Source: Photobacterium aquimaris
Lineage (GTDB): Bacteria; Pseudomonadota; Gammaproteobacteria; Enterobacterales; Vibrionaceae
Reading direction: 5' to 3'
Assembly: GCF_002954455.1 (NCBI RefSeq)
Contig: NZ_MSCC01000002.1
Location: forward strand, 283,501-347,500
Length of the DNA: 64,000 nt
Part shown: positions 44,631 through 54,530 of the stretch, piece by piece
Layout of the letters: each line of letters begins with the position of its first letter
Numbering within the stretch: position 1 is the stretch's first letter
Notes under the pieces: model-generated
Database searches by the model: none
What the model was told of the DNA's origin: nothing
The model's input: the letters and a program-made list of their open reading frames with translations, nothing else
Translations under genes and position numbers: made by a program

Positions 44631-45689
44631 TTAATCAAAACTTAGGTCAAGGTCGTCAGAAGCTGCTGTTGGTGCTTGTTCTTCTTGGCGATCTGCAATC
44701 GGCTTTTTAAGGAAGTTAACCATTAAGGCTGTTGTTACTGAGCCTGCAATGATAGCCACTACATAGAAGATACGGCCATCAACAACGGGTAGTACAATCA
44801 GACCGCCCCATGGTGCATGGTTTAGAACACCAAATAAGAAGGCTGTTACGTTACCAACGATACCACCAACTACGATTGAAGGGATTACACGTACTGGATC
44901 TGCGGCTGCGAATGGGATTGCGCCTTCCGTGATACCAATACAGCCCATGATACCTGCCGCTTTACCTGCTTCACGCTCTTCATCAGAGTAACGCTTAGGT
45001 GATAGAAGCGTAGCAAGGAACATACCTAGAGGTGGCACACAGATAGCAACACCGACACCACCCATTAACCATGGTTGAGTACCGACTTGTGTTTGAGCAA
45101 ATAGAGTAGCAACTTTGTTGATTGGACCACCCATATCAAAGGCTGTCATACCACCAAGAATCACACCAAGGAATGCTTTAGATGTACCCGCCATGCCTTG
45201 TAGCCAAGCGTTCATGCCTTCCATTGCCATTGCAATCGGTGCACCGATAACCCAGATAACTAGACCTGAAACAATGAACGTACCACCAATAGGAAGAATG
45301 AAATAAGTTGAGATGGCTTTGAGTTTGTTTGATAGCGGAATACGTTTTAGTTGTAGAACCACGTAACCTGCAATGAAACCAACTATGATAGCGCCAATGA
45401 AGCCGGCGTTAACTTGGTTTGCAAGGTAAGCGCCAATCATGCCCGGAGCAAGCGCTGGACGGTCAGCGATAGAGTAAGCAATATAGCCACCTAGCACTGG
45501 TACGAATAGAGTGAAACCTGCAATGCCCATGTCCCATAAACCTTCAAGGAAAACACCTTGAGGGACCGCACCTTTACCACCTAGCATTACTGACAGGGCA
45601 AGTAATACACCACCAGCAACAACGAACGGTAACATGTGACTGGTACCTGTTAAAAGGTGCCGTTTTAATTGCGACAATTGGTTTTTCAT
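44631..45689 (-). CDS. PTS fructose/mannose-type EIIC component
   Basis: This 352-aa membrane permease has about nine or ten membrane segments and the fructose-type EIIC features HMLPFVVAGG, GGPINKVA and GITEGAIPFAAADP (the conserved sugar-binding region, near residues 255-268). GGAG lies 8 bases before ATG 45689. With the separate EIIB it forms one operon. The context of mannosidases and AraC suggests mannose as substrate. Confidence 0.92.
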   Translation of the reverse strand: MKNQLSQLKRHLLTGTSHMLPFVVAGGVLLALSVMLGGKGAVPQGVFLEGLWDMGIAGFTLFVPVLGGYIAYSIADRPALAPGMIGAYLANQVNAGFIGAIIVGFIAGYVVLQLKRIPLSNKLKAISTYFILPIGGTFIVSGLVIWVIGAPIAMAMEGMNAWLQGMAGTSKAFLGVILGGMTAFDMGGPINKVATLFAQTQVGTQPWLMGGVGVAICVPPLGMFLATLLSPKRYSDEEREAGKAAGIMGCIGITEGAIPFAAADPVRVIPSIVVGGIVGNVTAFLFGVLNHAPWGGLIVLPVVDGRIFYVVAIIAGSVTTALMVNFLKKPIADRQEEQAPTAASDDLDLSFD

Positions 45690-45859
45690 AAGAATCACTC
45701 CATTTCGTTATGAAACATTGGCCACGGATAAGGACAACAACATAACAGGTTTAAGATGGCGGAAAGCCGTTTTGTTGGAGTCATTATGGGCGGCTAAAGC
45801 AATTATCGGTATGGGATAAAGGGTGCATTTGCTGGACATTTGTAACCAGCCAAATGAGT

Positions 45860-45875
45860 TGTGATTTAACTCTCA
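45860..45875 (-). promoter_or_regulatory. possible CRP site upstream of PTS genes
   Basis: TGTGATTTAACTCTCA matches the TGTGA-N6-TCACA consensus at eight of ten fixed positions, about 170 bp upstream of the EIIC start. Confidence 0.35.
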
Positions 45876-45979
45876 GGTTTGAGGTGGTGAGAAAGAGATC
45901 TAGCGCACAGAACATGCGCTAATGGTGTTTATTTTTAATTGCAGCAATAAAAATAGTGAATTATACGGTTAGATATCGG

Positions 45980-45995
45980 TGTGATTTCTATCACC
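45980..45995 (-). promoter_or_regulatory. CRP-like site
   Basis: TGTGATTTCTATCACC matches the CRP consensus at nine of ten fixed positions and lies inside a CGGTG/CACCG inverted repeat, about 290 bp upstream of EIIC and just after the orphan AraC gene. Confidence 0.45.
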
Positions 45996-46013
45996 GTTAG
46001 TCGAGAAGGTGGA

Positions 46014-46793
46014 CTAATCTAACCGCAAACGGTATTGGTCAGGAGTAGCACCTGCGTATTTTTTAAATAAGGTAATAAACGGTGAGGCCTGATGATAGCC
46101 TAATGTTAATGCGGTTTCGTTAACTGACATGCCTTGGCGTAATAGATGTAATGAATAAATAAACTTACGCCGCTGTCGCCACTCAGTAAAACTGATGCCT
46201 AATTTATTTTTATAATGACGAGCTAAGGTACGCTCTGTGGTATGTAGCTGCTGGGCCCATTGTGCTAATGAGAGGTTGTTAATTGGATTATGTTCTAATT
46301 CAATTAAAATCGGCTGTAGTAATTTATCTTCGCTGGTGGGTAAAAACTGGTCATGTTGTTCGCACAATAATAGTTGATCAAATAACACCGTCACCAAATG
46401 CTTATCTTGTTCGGTCGTCGCGACCATGATTTGACGTTGACGAAGATCTTCAATAATTGCGGTCATAATTGCGCTTACTTCTAATAAACAAGGATAAACA
46501 GGCAGTTTATCGGATAGCGGTGGGCAAATATTCATTGAACAGTAATTAAGACTACGTCGAATATAGCTTTTATGTTCCATCATTGGCGGCATCCACAATG
46601 CGTAACGTGGAGGAGCTAAAAAACGTTTATTTGGCGTACTCAATTCAATAATACCATTGCTTACTAGGTGTAATTGTCCCCAGTAATGGTTATGGCTAAG
46701 AGTACTCGTATCTGGCTCAAACACTTCATGAACAAAAAAGATATCATTTGGTGGATTATTATTATCAATAATTGGGTTGTAAATTGTCGCCAT
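46014..46793 (-). CDS. AraC-family transcriptional regulator
   Basis: This 259-aa protein has an N-terminal cupin (HNHYWGQLHLVSNG, about residues 34-47) and a C-terminal AraC DNA-binding domain (LSLAQWAQQLHTTERTLARH, then VNETALTLGYHQASPFITLF). This layout is common in cupin-type AraC regulators of exporters. The ATG at 46793 is preferred to the TTG at 46805. Its target is not clear; the PTS genes lie 320 bp downstream on the same strand. Confidence 0.85.
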   Translation of the reverse strand: MATIYNPIIDNNNPPNDIFFVHEVFEPDTSTLSHNHYWGQLHLVSNGIIELSTPNKRFLAPPRYALWMPPMMEHKSYIRRSLNYCSMNICPPLSDKLPVYPCLLEVSAIMTAIIEDLRQRQIMVATTEQDKHLVTVLFDQLLLCEQHDQFLPTSEDKLLQPILIELEHNPINNLSLAQWAQQLHTTERTLARHYKNKLGISFTEWRQRRKFIYSLHLLRQGMSVNETALTLGYHQASPFITLFKKYAGATPDQYRLRLD

Positions 46794-47103
46794 TATTCGA
46801 TCCAAACACTATAGCCAATTTATAAGTATATCAGCCATTCAGAACCGGATAAAAGTAGCAATTTCGCTAAAGCATTTCTTCCTTTGTCGCCAGTATAAAT
46901 TAAATACACCAATCTAATTTTAATAAATGATAAATATCATAAATAATAATATTAAATTAACTATTTATAGATAATTCTTATCACGAATAATTAAATGTCA
47001 ATAAATGCTATTATTGTTTTTTTATGACATAAGTACTGAGATTATCGTTTATTTTCGAATGTTTTTTATTTGCCCCTAAAGATGTGATCTATATAGGAAT
47101 GTT
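46794..47103. other. divergent intergenic region
   Basis: About 310 bp of very A/T-rich DNA separate the AraC gene from the acyltransferase gene. I see no operator or RNA element. A weak AGGA lies 6 bases before the acyltransferase ATG. Confidence 0.4.
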
Positions 47104-48993
47104 ATGAAATTTAGAACTGATATTAATGGCTTACGTGCTGTAGCTGTTATTGCCGTGGTATTGTTCCATTTTAATCCAGTTTGGATTCGTATTCCTGGTG
47201 GTTTTTCTGGGGTGGATGTTTTTTTTGTTATCTCTGGTTTTTTAATGACCAGTATTATATTTAGAGGATTAGCAAATAATAAATTCTCTATTCTTAAATT
47301 TTATATCGCTCGTGCTAATCGTATTATTCCGCCATTGATGGCAATGTGCAGTGTATTATTAATTCTAGGTTGGTTTTACTTAACTCCTGTCGATTATCGA
47401 ATTTTAGGTAAGCATATAGCGGGTAGTAGTGGCTTTATCTCTAATATTTTTTATTTTAAAGAATCTGGTTATTTTGATGCTGGATCACATGAAAAATGGC
47501 TATTACATACATGGTCGCTGTCTGTTGAATGGCAGTTCTATATTATCTACCCTATAGTATTAGTGATTCTTAATAAAATCTTCAAATTAACAACGATTAA
47601 AAAAATACTGTTAGTGATTACTGGCTGTGGCTTTCTGTTTAATATTTATGTTAGTCATCAAAACCCAACTTATGCTTATTTTCTGCTTCCTGTTCGTGGA
47701 TGGGAAATGATGTTAGGTGGATTGGTGTATCTATATCCAGTCCAACTTAATGAAAAAAATAAAAAATATTGTCAGTGGCTTGGTGTTCTATTAATTATCG
47801 CCGCTTATAGTACCATGAGCGAAAAAGACATGTGGCCGGGGTATTTAGCATTAATGCCTGTTGAAGGTGCATTTTTGATCATTTTAGCAAATCGACAGCA
47901 AGGCTTTTTTAATAACGTTATTCTACAGCGCATAGGCTTATGGTCATATTCAATTTATTTATGGCATTGGCCGCTGGTGGTGATAGGTTATTACTTGTCT
48001 ATTCCATATTTTGAATTTATTGGTATTCCGCTATCGGTATTATTAGGGGCTTTAAGTTACCGTTATATTGAAAATCGTAAAATTGCTGCTCAATCGGCAT
48101 CAATACCTCGCCAATTAATAACCTCACTTCCTGTTTGGTTAATTATTGTTGTTGGTGGGCTTGCTGCGGTGGTATTTAAAAATAATGGCTTTGCCGTTGA
48201 TAGATTTCCTGCGAGTGTTAATAATATCGTCAAAGATATTAAGCCAACACCAAATCGTATTAATTGCCATGTTTATGATTATCAAGATCCTGCTAAAGCG
48301 TGTGAATATTATGGTAAAAATATCGATTGGGCTGTATTGGGCGATAGCCATGCGATCAGCATTAGTTATGCTTTAGCTAATCGCTTAAAAGCAACAGATC
48401 AAGGGTTAAAACATTTTAGTTTTGCTGGTTGTATTCCATCTTATGGTCAAAAGAATAATTTCAGTCATTGCTCTCGATGGTATAACGAAGCGGCTAATTA
48501 TATTCTGCAAGATAAACAGATTCAAAATGTGGTGTTGATTAATCGATATTCGTCAGGGCTATATGGTGAAAATGAAGGTGTTTATCCACGGTTATCACAT
48601 CAAAAGACAGCGCAATATGCTGATATTCTAACGTCATTTGATAAGTTGGTTTTACAATTAGCAAAAACCAAAAAAAATGTTTATGTGATAGAGCCTTTAC
48701 CTGAAATGGGACGTAGTATTAGTAAGTTATTTTATGAACATTATTGGGTAGGTAAGCCTGTTAAAAATATCGTCTCAATGTCTAAGTCTTATTATAACCA
48801 GCGCAATCACGATATTTTACGTCATTTTAAGCAAGCTAAATATCCAGCGAATGTTCATTTGATCAATACCCAGCAAGCGTTTTGCGATAACCGTTATTGC
48901 TATGCGGTGCGAGACTCACAGCCTTTGTATCATGATGCGCATCACGCCTCGCAACAAGGAGCTGAGAAAGTTGTGTCGCAGATTGTCATTTAG
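47104..48993 (+). CDS. OafA/YrhL-type acyltransferase with C-terminal SGNH domain
   Basis: This 629-aa membrane O-acyltransferase modifies surface sugars, usually LPS O-antigen. The first 350 residues hold about ten helices with the family motifs DINGLRAVAVIAVVLFHF (about 7-24), GVDVFFVISGFLM (about 38-50) and RAN-RIIPP. The second part is a periplasmic SGNH hydrolase-like domain with GDSHAIS (about residue 412) and the late DAHH motif (about 609). It is a single gene with no surface-polysaccharide cluster around it. Confidence 0.9.
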   Translation: MKFRTDINGLRAVAVIAVVLFHFNPVWIRIPGGFSGVDVFFVISGFLMTSIIFRGLANNKFSILKFYIARANRIIPPLMAMCSVLLILGWFYLTPVDYRILGKHIAGSSGFISNIFYFKESGYFDAGSHEKWLLHTWSLSVEWQFYIIYPIVLVILNKIFKLTTIKKILLVITGCGFLFNIYVSHQNPTYAYFLLPVRGWEMMLGGLVYLYPVQLNEKNKKYCQWLGVLLIIAAYSTMSEKDMWPGYLALMPVEGAFLIILANRQQGFFNNVILQRIGLWSYSIYLWHWPLVVIGYYLSIPYFEFIGIPLSVLLGALSYRYIENRKIAAQSASIPRQLITSLPVWLIIVVGGLAAVVFKNNGFAVDRFPASVNNIVKDIKPTPNRINCHVYDYQDPAKACEYYGKNIDWAVLGDSHAISISYALANRLKATDQGLKHFSFAGCIPSYGQKNNFSHCSRWYNEAANYILQDKQIQNVVLINRYSSGLYGENEGVYPRLSHQKTAQYADILTSFDKLVLQLAKTKKNVYVIEPLPEMGRSISKLFYEHYWVGKPVKNIVSMSKSYYNQRNHDILRHFKQAKYPANVHLINTQQAFCDNRYCYAVRDSQPLYHDAHHASQQGAEKVVSQIVI

Positions 48994-49102
48994 TTTTGTT
49001 GTTTATAAAAGAGCAACAATAATCTGCCGTGGAAGGATGAACCCATGGTGACAAAATGGTATTATCTGCGCCCATTTTACGCCGTGACTCTTGGATAACT
49101 TA

Positions 49103-49663
49103 ATGAATTTTGATCGTATTGTCTGTTTTGACCTCGAAATGTGCTGCTGGAATGATGGCCGTACATCGCGAACTGGTGAAATCATCGAAATTGGAGTAGC
49201 GGAGCTGGATTTAAATACAGGACGTATTGTGCGACGTGCTCAGCATTATGTACGACCTGAACATGATGAAATTTCGCCGTTTTGCAGCGAATTAACCGGA
49301 ATTAAGCCTGATTTGATTGAAAAAAATGGTAAGCCATTGGCAACTATTTTACGTTCGATTGAACAAAAATTTGGTGGCCGCCATAAAATTTATGCGGCTT
49401 GGGGCCATGATGATCGTATTTTACACAAAGAGTGTGTAGCCAAAGAGTTAAAAATGCCGTTTCGTGAATATTTAAATTTAGCGACATTATTTAAATTACA
49501 GCGCCATGTCACTAATAAGCGTTTAGGGCAACGAGCGGCAATGGAAATTGCTGGGGTGGAATGGGAAGGGCGTCAGCACTCAGGTTATGTTGATGCTTAT
49601 AACCTGGCTCGATTAGCAGCGACGATGTTTTGTGAAAAAGAGCCACTAACTGACGATAAATAA
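49103..49663 (+). CDS. DEDDh-family 3'-5' exonuclease (ERI-1/KapD-like)
   Basis: This is a 186-aa exonuclease domain protein. The acidic motif I is CFDLEMCCW (about residues 8-16), motif II has AAWGHDD (about 100-106), and motif III is HSGYVDAYNLARL, with the DEDDh His and Asp. GGAT lies 7 bases before ATG 49103; the frame is open 4 codons further. It probably degrades single-stranded DNA or RNA ends. It stands alone and a terminator follows. Confidence 0.85.
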   Translation: MNFDRIVCFDLEMCCWNDGRTSRTGEIIEIGVAELDLNTGRIVRRAQHYVRPEHDEISPFCSELTGIKPDLIEKNGKPLATILRSIEQKFGGRHKIYAAWGHDDRILHKECVAKELKMPFREYLNLATLFKLQRHVTNKRLGQRAAMEIAGVEWEGRQHSGYVDAYNLARLAATMFCEKEPLTDDK

Positions 49664-49697
49664 TGATAGCCTGATACATATTCGCTTTACTTTGAAG

Positions 49698-49748
49698 CCC
49701 TAAATTTCTCATTCTGATATAGACAGTGAGAAATTTAGGGTTTTGTTA
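49698..49748 (+). terminator. Rho-independent terminator
   Basis: CCCTAAATTTCTCA and TGAGAAATTTAGGG form a long stem followed by TTTTGTTATTT, after the exonuclease gene. Confidence 0.8.
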
Positions 49749-49909
49749 TTTGAATCGTCGCTAACCATTTAGCCAAGTCACATAAATGTCCGACTAAGCA
49801 TTTTCTATGTCCGATTGCGAATATATGTTTCCCATAGGAAATGACAAAATAGTGTTGTTATCTATTTCAATGTCCTTTATTGAAATGACTGTTTTATCTA
49901 AGGCCGACA

Positions 49910-50800
49910 ATGTTCTATTTATTACCTTTTTTTACTGTTGCAATTTGGGCAGGGAATGCCATTGTCAATAAGATGGCATTTAGTGTCATTGATCCTGGGG
50001 CGATTTCTTTTTATCGCTGGTTTTTTGCTTTAGTTGCGTTAACCCCTTTTTTAGCTAAGTCTGTGTGGCGCGAACGAGCTGTTATTAAACCTTACCTCAC
50101 CAAGTTAGCTTTTTTAGGCTTGCTAGGTATGGTGCTTAACCAATCATTAGGCTATTTTGCTGCTGCAACCACCAGTGCGACCAATATTGCATTGATTATT
50201 TCATTTGTACCCTTGGTGAGTATGTTCTTAAGTGTGCCATTATTAGGCCAACGCTTATCTGCTTTTGCTCTAGTTGGTGCGGTTCTATCATTAAGTGGTT
50301 TGGTATTAATGCTCAGCCATGGCCACATTAGTAACTTGGTGAGCCAAGGGATTAAACAGGGTGATGGCTTAATGCTGATAGCCGCTGTTGTGTATGCATT
50401 ATATTGTGTGTTACTTAAACGCTGGAAAATGCCGATCTCAAACTGGCACTCGGTGTATGTGCAGTGTCTCTTTGCTGTAGCTATGTTAACGCCATTATTG
50501 TTAACCAGTCATCGTATGGCGATTACTGCCGCAGCAGCGCCGCTAATCATGTATGCTGCATTATTAGCGTCAGTATTAGCGCCATGGTTATGGATGCAAA
50601 GTATTGAACGCTTAGGTGCAGATAGAACAGCAATGTTCATGAATTTGTTGCCCATTATGGCTGCTGGTATTGCGAGTGTGATGCTAGGTGAGCAGTTACA
50701 TAGCTACCATTATATTGGTGGTCTTATGGTATTAACTGGGGTTGGAATGGCACAAAAACGTGTGAAAGCGAAGAAACAAGTTGATGCTGTTACTGCCTAA
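49910..50800 (+). CDS. EamA-family (DMT superfamily) transporter
   Basis: The protein is 296 aa with ten membrane segments in two repeats of the EamA fold (about residues 1-135 and 150-285). Each repeat holds the usual pattern, for example AIWAGNAIVNKMAF at the start and ALYCVLLKRWK at the start of the second half. These proteins export metabolites or amino acids; the substrate is not predictable. The start ATG has no strong ribosome site. Confidence 0.85.
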   Translation: MFYLLPFFTVAIWAGNAIVNKMAFSVIDPGAISFYRWFFALVALTPFLAKSVWRERAVIKPYLTKLAFLGLLGMVLNQSLGYFAAATTSATNIALIISFVPLVSMFLSVPLLGQRLSAFALVGAVLSLSGLVLMLSHGHISNLVSQGIKQGDGLMLIAAVVYALYCVLLKRWKMPISNWHSVYVQCLFAVAMLTPLLLTSHRMAITAAAAPLIMYAALLASVLAPWLWMQSIERLGADRTAMFMNLLPIMAAGIASVMLGEQLHSYHYIGGLMVLTGVGMAQKRVKAKKQVDAVTA

Positions 50801-50826
50801 TATAGGCCTATTTTATACTCAAAAAG

Positions 50827-50860
50827 AACGCCGCAATCATCATGATTGCGGCGTTTTTTT
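50827..50860. terminator. bidirectional Rho-independent terminator
   Basis: AACGCCGCAATCAT and ATGATTGCGGCGTT form a perfect stem with TTTTTT on the plus strand. It separates the convergent EamA and cyuP genes. Confidence 0.88.
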
Positions 50861-50882
50861 TGCTATTAAATGATGTGAATAC

Positions 50883-52208
50883 TTAAATAAAAGCTAACAA
50901 GGGTGAAATACATAATAAAACACCAGTGGCAATAATTAGGTTGGTTGCTGTACCTTTATATTTATGTAAGCTCGGCACTTGATAGACTAAATATGCCGGA
51001 ATTAAGCAGCCCACAATACCAAAGATAGGCGAACAAATAGATGTAAAGGAGAGGATGGGTAAATTTAAAGCAACTGCGCCCCATGCAATTAGAATAATAA
51101 AAGCAGTAATAAACTTATCAACCAGCTTGGTGTTAATTTTGTGTACTTCAAATTTACGTTCTAATAAGTTCATCATAAGACCGCGGCAAGCTTCTTTAAA
51201 GGCGAGGAATACGCCAAAAAAGGACGTAACAACCGCAAAGATATTAATTATTATGCCAACAATTGTTGCCCAGCTACCAGGGAGGTAATGTGCAATCATT
51301 GCCAGTGCTGAAATATTTAATTCCATCGCATGCTTGGCTGCAGTTTGATTTATCGCGAAAGTAAATGATACGGCAAAGAAAAACACAACAACAAATAAAA
51401 TAGTAAACGCAATTTTCATTGCACGAGTAGCTTTATAACGTGCGACTTCAATCGATTTTTCATGTGAGCGGTAAGAGATAACCATCGGGCTCAATGATTG
51501 AATGAACAGAATCGATGTAAGGGTAAATGGCAATGTAATAATCGCATTTTTAAGCATTAATCCCCAGTCTTGAACCGGTGTGATATTAGCAAAACTCCAG
51601 TGAGGAACTAATAACAAGCTCATCACTGCAACTAACAGCAATACCGTGACAGCCATAAACCCTGATATCTTAAATAAGAACTTTTCACTTTTAGAACCGA
51701 TATAACTTAATAAGCTAATCAGGGCTAAGCCATAAAAGACGTTATGGTTAAGATGGGTTTTAGTTATGCCAAATGAGTGTAAGTAAGAGGCACTATCATT
51801 GGTAACGGTTAATGAATAGACCAGCACCCAGATCACTAACATGAAAAAATATAGGATCCCAAGTCCAATGCCCCAGTTTTTTCCGAGGTAGCCTGAAATG
51901 ACACCTGGATAGTCAGTACATTTTTTCGATTCTGCTAATGTATTAATGAATAATTTTTGGAATAAATACATGGCCGGATAACCAATCACTGCTGACAGTA
52001 AAAATACCCATAACCCCATTACACCCACTTGTACGGGTAAGAATACAATACCAGCACCAACCGCCATACCAATGCTCATCACTATCCAGCCGATGTCGAC
52101 ATTGTCAAATTTGATCGCTTGTCGCCATTGTTGTTGGGTCATATTCGCTTGTACATGCAGCGGTGTGTTAGTCGCTGCTGCTGGAGATATATTGACTGTT
52201 TGACTCAT
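50883..52208 (-). CDS. cyuP: HAAAP-family cysteine/serine transporter CyuP (YhaO)
   Basis: This 441-aa protein has 11 membrane segments and belongs to the hydroxy/aromatic amino acid permease family (SIGMAVGAGIVFLPVQVG, about residues 44-61). The family includes E. coli YhaO/DlsT, now CyuP. The gene lies downstream of the cysteine desulfidase gene cyuA on the same strand, matching the cyuPA pairing for cysteine uptake and breakdown. The ATG at 52208 is preferred over a GTG at 52241. A gap of 528 bp separates the two genes. Confidence 0.85.
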   Translation of the reverse strand: MSQTVNISPAAATNTPLHVQANMTQQQWRQAIKFDNVDIGWIVMSIGMAVGAGIVFLPVQVGVMGLWVFLLSAVIGYPAMYLFQKLFINTLAESKKCTDYPGVISGYLGKNWGIGLGILYFFMLVIWVLVYSLTVTNDSASYLHSFGITKTHLNHNVFYGLALISLLSYIGSKSEKFLFKISGFMAVTVLLLVAVMSLLLVPHWSFANITPVQDWGLMLKNAIITLPFTLTSILFIQSLSPMVISYRSHEKSIEVARYKATRAMKIAFTILFVVVFFFAVSFTFAINQTAAKHAMELNISALAMIAHYLPGSWATIVGIIINIFAVVTSFFGVFLAFKEACRGLMMNLLERKFEVHKINTKLVDKFITAFIILIAWGAVALNLPILSFTSICSPIFGIVGCLIPAYLVYQVPSLHKYKGTATNLIIATGVLLCISPLLAFI

Positions 52209-52736
52209 ATTAATTTCAGCCTGAATAGTTAACCAAATCACAGTGTTTGGATTATTATTTTTGCGGCAAATGCTGGCTTTTTTGCGTCTGATTAGAAATA
52301 TAAAGCAGTCAAACTATAACCAAATAGCAGCAGAATGAGTATTGATTGCTCATGAAATGCACTTTAAGTTTATGTTTTTAATATTTTAGATCCACATATC
52401 AAAACCAATCATAATATGTAAATGCATAAGATGGTGTAATATAAAAAGCAGAATTGTGCGATTTTATTAGGTCAGATGGTGGTTATTTCTAATAGCATTT
52501 GTGTTGTTTATGACTGGATTATTGCGCTAATAAAGTATTTCATAAATAACTAGAAGTGATTAGATATAACAAAAAGGAATATTAAGATAGGGGGAAATGC
52601 GGTTTTTACTGTTTTTTGCTGATAACTGTACAAATAGGGCAATATAATCCTCTAGATAAAGTTAAAAAAGCAAATCAGTTATCTTACTTTATATGTATAT
52701 CTAGAGAAGTTATCTACTGTATTAGTGAATGTATGG
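52209..52736. other. long gap between cyuA and cyuP
   Basis: There is no open frame or recognisable RNA here. It probably holds the cyuP promoter. The sequence is A/T rich and I could not define an operator. Confidence 0.4.
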
Positions 52737-54035
52737 TTATTTATTAATCATAATATCAAGGATCTGCACGTCGGTCTGTGTCATTGAACCATTGGCTAGC
52801 ATTGATAAATTACGAATAGTACTGTTGACATCGTGAGCAACAATACCTTCATTGCCCGTAACGCCAATGCCATCTAAAGCCATTAATGCTGATTTTACAG
52901 CTGAGCCAGCTGATGATGATACTTTCATTGCACAACTGGTTTTGGCACCATCACAGATCATACCTGCAATATCACCAATCATACTGTTAATCGCTATGCT
53001 AATTTGCTTGATATCACCACCGAGTAACCATGTCATACCCGCCACAGCACCCATTGATGCAGTTGTTGCGCCACATAATGCTGATAATTTATTTTGATAG
53101 CTTTTAATGTAAATAGCCATTAAATGCGACAACATTAATGCACGAATAAGTTGTTCATCATCGGCATTGATAAATTCAGCCACCACTACAACAGGCATGG
53201 TTGCAGCGATCCCTTGGTTGCCAGAGCCTGAATTACTCATGGCTGGTTTCATCGCGCCGCCCATACGCGCATCGGAAGCTGCGGCAGTACGAAGTAATAC
53301 ATCGGTTAATAGGCCACTGGCAAGTAAACCGCGCTCCATACTACGTTTAAATGTCGCGCCAACTTGGAGACCATAATTGCCTTCTAAGCCTTCAATTGAA
53401 AGGTCGTTGTTAAGTTGATAAGCCTGTTTAATAAACGCAATATCAGCTAACGGTGCCTGGGTTGCAAAATCAAAAATATCTTGTGCAGAGGCATCTGTAA
53501 AAGGATTACTTGTAATAGATTTTGTTGTTGATGTAGGTTGTGGATCGGCAATATAAGTTGTTATCCCATCTTCTTCAATGGCTAATACATGGGTATGGCT
53601 ATTTGCAATGGTCACGCTAGCAGAACGATCGGCACTAAAGATGGTGACTTTGGAATAAAGAATGTTACTCACATTAGCAACGCTAACAGTCACCATTTTT
53701 TGATCTAACATGTTTTTTGCGATAGCAACATCATTAGCGGTAAGGTTTTTAAGCACTTCTAATTGTGCATTGCTATCACCAGCTACAGCACCAGCAGCGG
53801 CTGCAATTTCAAGTCCAACCATACCAGTACCAGGAACGGTTACTCCCATACCATTTTTCATTAAATTGGCTGAAACCTGCACATTAATCGCAGTAATATT
53901 CTGATAATTTATATTAAGTTTATTCACAGCTATTGCTGCGGCGAGTGCAACAGATACAGGTTCAGTACAACCTAATGCAGGAACAACATCGCGTTTTACA
54001 ACATCAATAAATGTCGGCCAAAATGTGTGTTTCAT
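52737..54035 (-). CDS. cyuA: L-cysteine desulfidase CyuA (UPF0597/YhaM family)
   Basis: This 432-aa enzyme breaks down L-cysteine to pyruvate, ammonia and sulfide. The N-terminal GCTEPVSVALAAA (about residues 22-34) is the family signature, and the conserved Cys residues of the Fe-S cluster region appear near GDIAGMICDGAKTSCAMK (about 345-362). AGGTGA lies just before the ATG at 54035. With cyuP downstream it forms a cysteine detoxification module. Confidence 0.9.
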   Translation of the reverse strand: MKHTFWPTFIDVVKRDVVPALGCTEPVSVALAAAIAVNKLNINYQNITAINVQVSANLMKNGMGVTVPGTGMVGLEIAAAAGAVAGDSNAQLEVLKNLTANDVAIAKNMLDQKMVTVSVANVSNILYSKVTIFSADRSASVTIANSHTHVLAIEEDGITTYIADPQPTSTTKSITSNPFTDASAQDIFDFATQAPLADIAFIKQAYQLNNDLSIEGLEGNYGLQVGATFKRSMERGLLASGLLTDVLLRTAAASDARMGGAMKPAMSNSGSGNQGIAATMPVVVVAEFINADDEQLIRALMLSHLMAIYIKSYQNKLSALCGATTASMGAVAGMTWLLGGDIKQISIAINSMIGDIAGMICDGAKTSCAMKVSSSAGSAVKSALMALDGIGVTGNEGIVAHDVNSTIRNLSMLANGSMTQTDVQILDIMINK

Positions 54036-54530
54036 TGCAATCACCTAACGATTTATATAAAAATCAAAAATTACGAATTTAAAGCAAATTTAAATATTTG
54101 CTATCTCAATATGTAGCTAACATTACATGTTAGTTATTGATTTCGAGTATACATTTAGTCGAATAGAAAAAAATCGTATATTACATACTTGCACTTATAT
54201 TTTTTAGAATACTTTTCTACTTAAATATTAAATGGTGAAATAATGTTATACACATCACGCTTTTGTTGGGAGTATTTTTTATTGGTGGTGAGGTTCGTTT
54301 TTATGGTGATGATAACAATATTATTGTTAATTAGACTTGAATATTAGTTTATAGTGGCAGGGTGAGTGACTTTCTAGGTATCATTGTCAGGTAAAGGATG
54401 ATCTAAAGGCTGAGGTGTAATAATACCAGCCTTTTATTTTCTCTAAAAAAGTAAACGTTTGCGTTGGCGGTAAATGAGGATTAGCTGCCAATGATAGCAG
54501 ATTAAAATCAGACAATTATAGGAAGACATC
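54036..54530. other. divergent intergenic region with PurR site
   Basis: About 495 bp lie between cyuA and the purine permease gene. The right part carries a PurR box at 54451-54464; the rest is A/T-rich with no other feature that I can support. Confidence 0.45.
54451..54464 (-). promoter_or_regulatory. PurR-type operator
   Basis: GTAAACGTTTGCGT is, on the minus strand, ACGCAAACGTTTAC, a close match to the PurR consensus. It lies 67 bp before the AzgA-type permease start. Confidence 0.7.
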
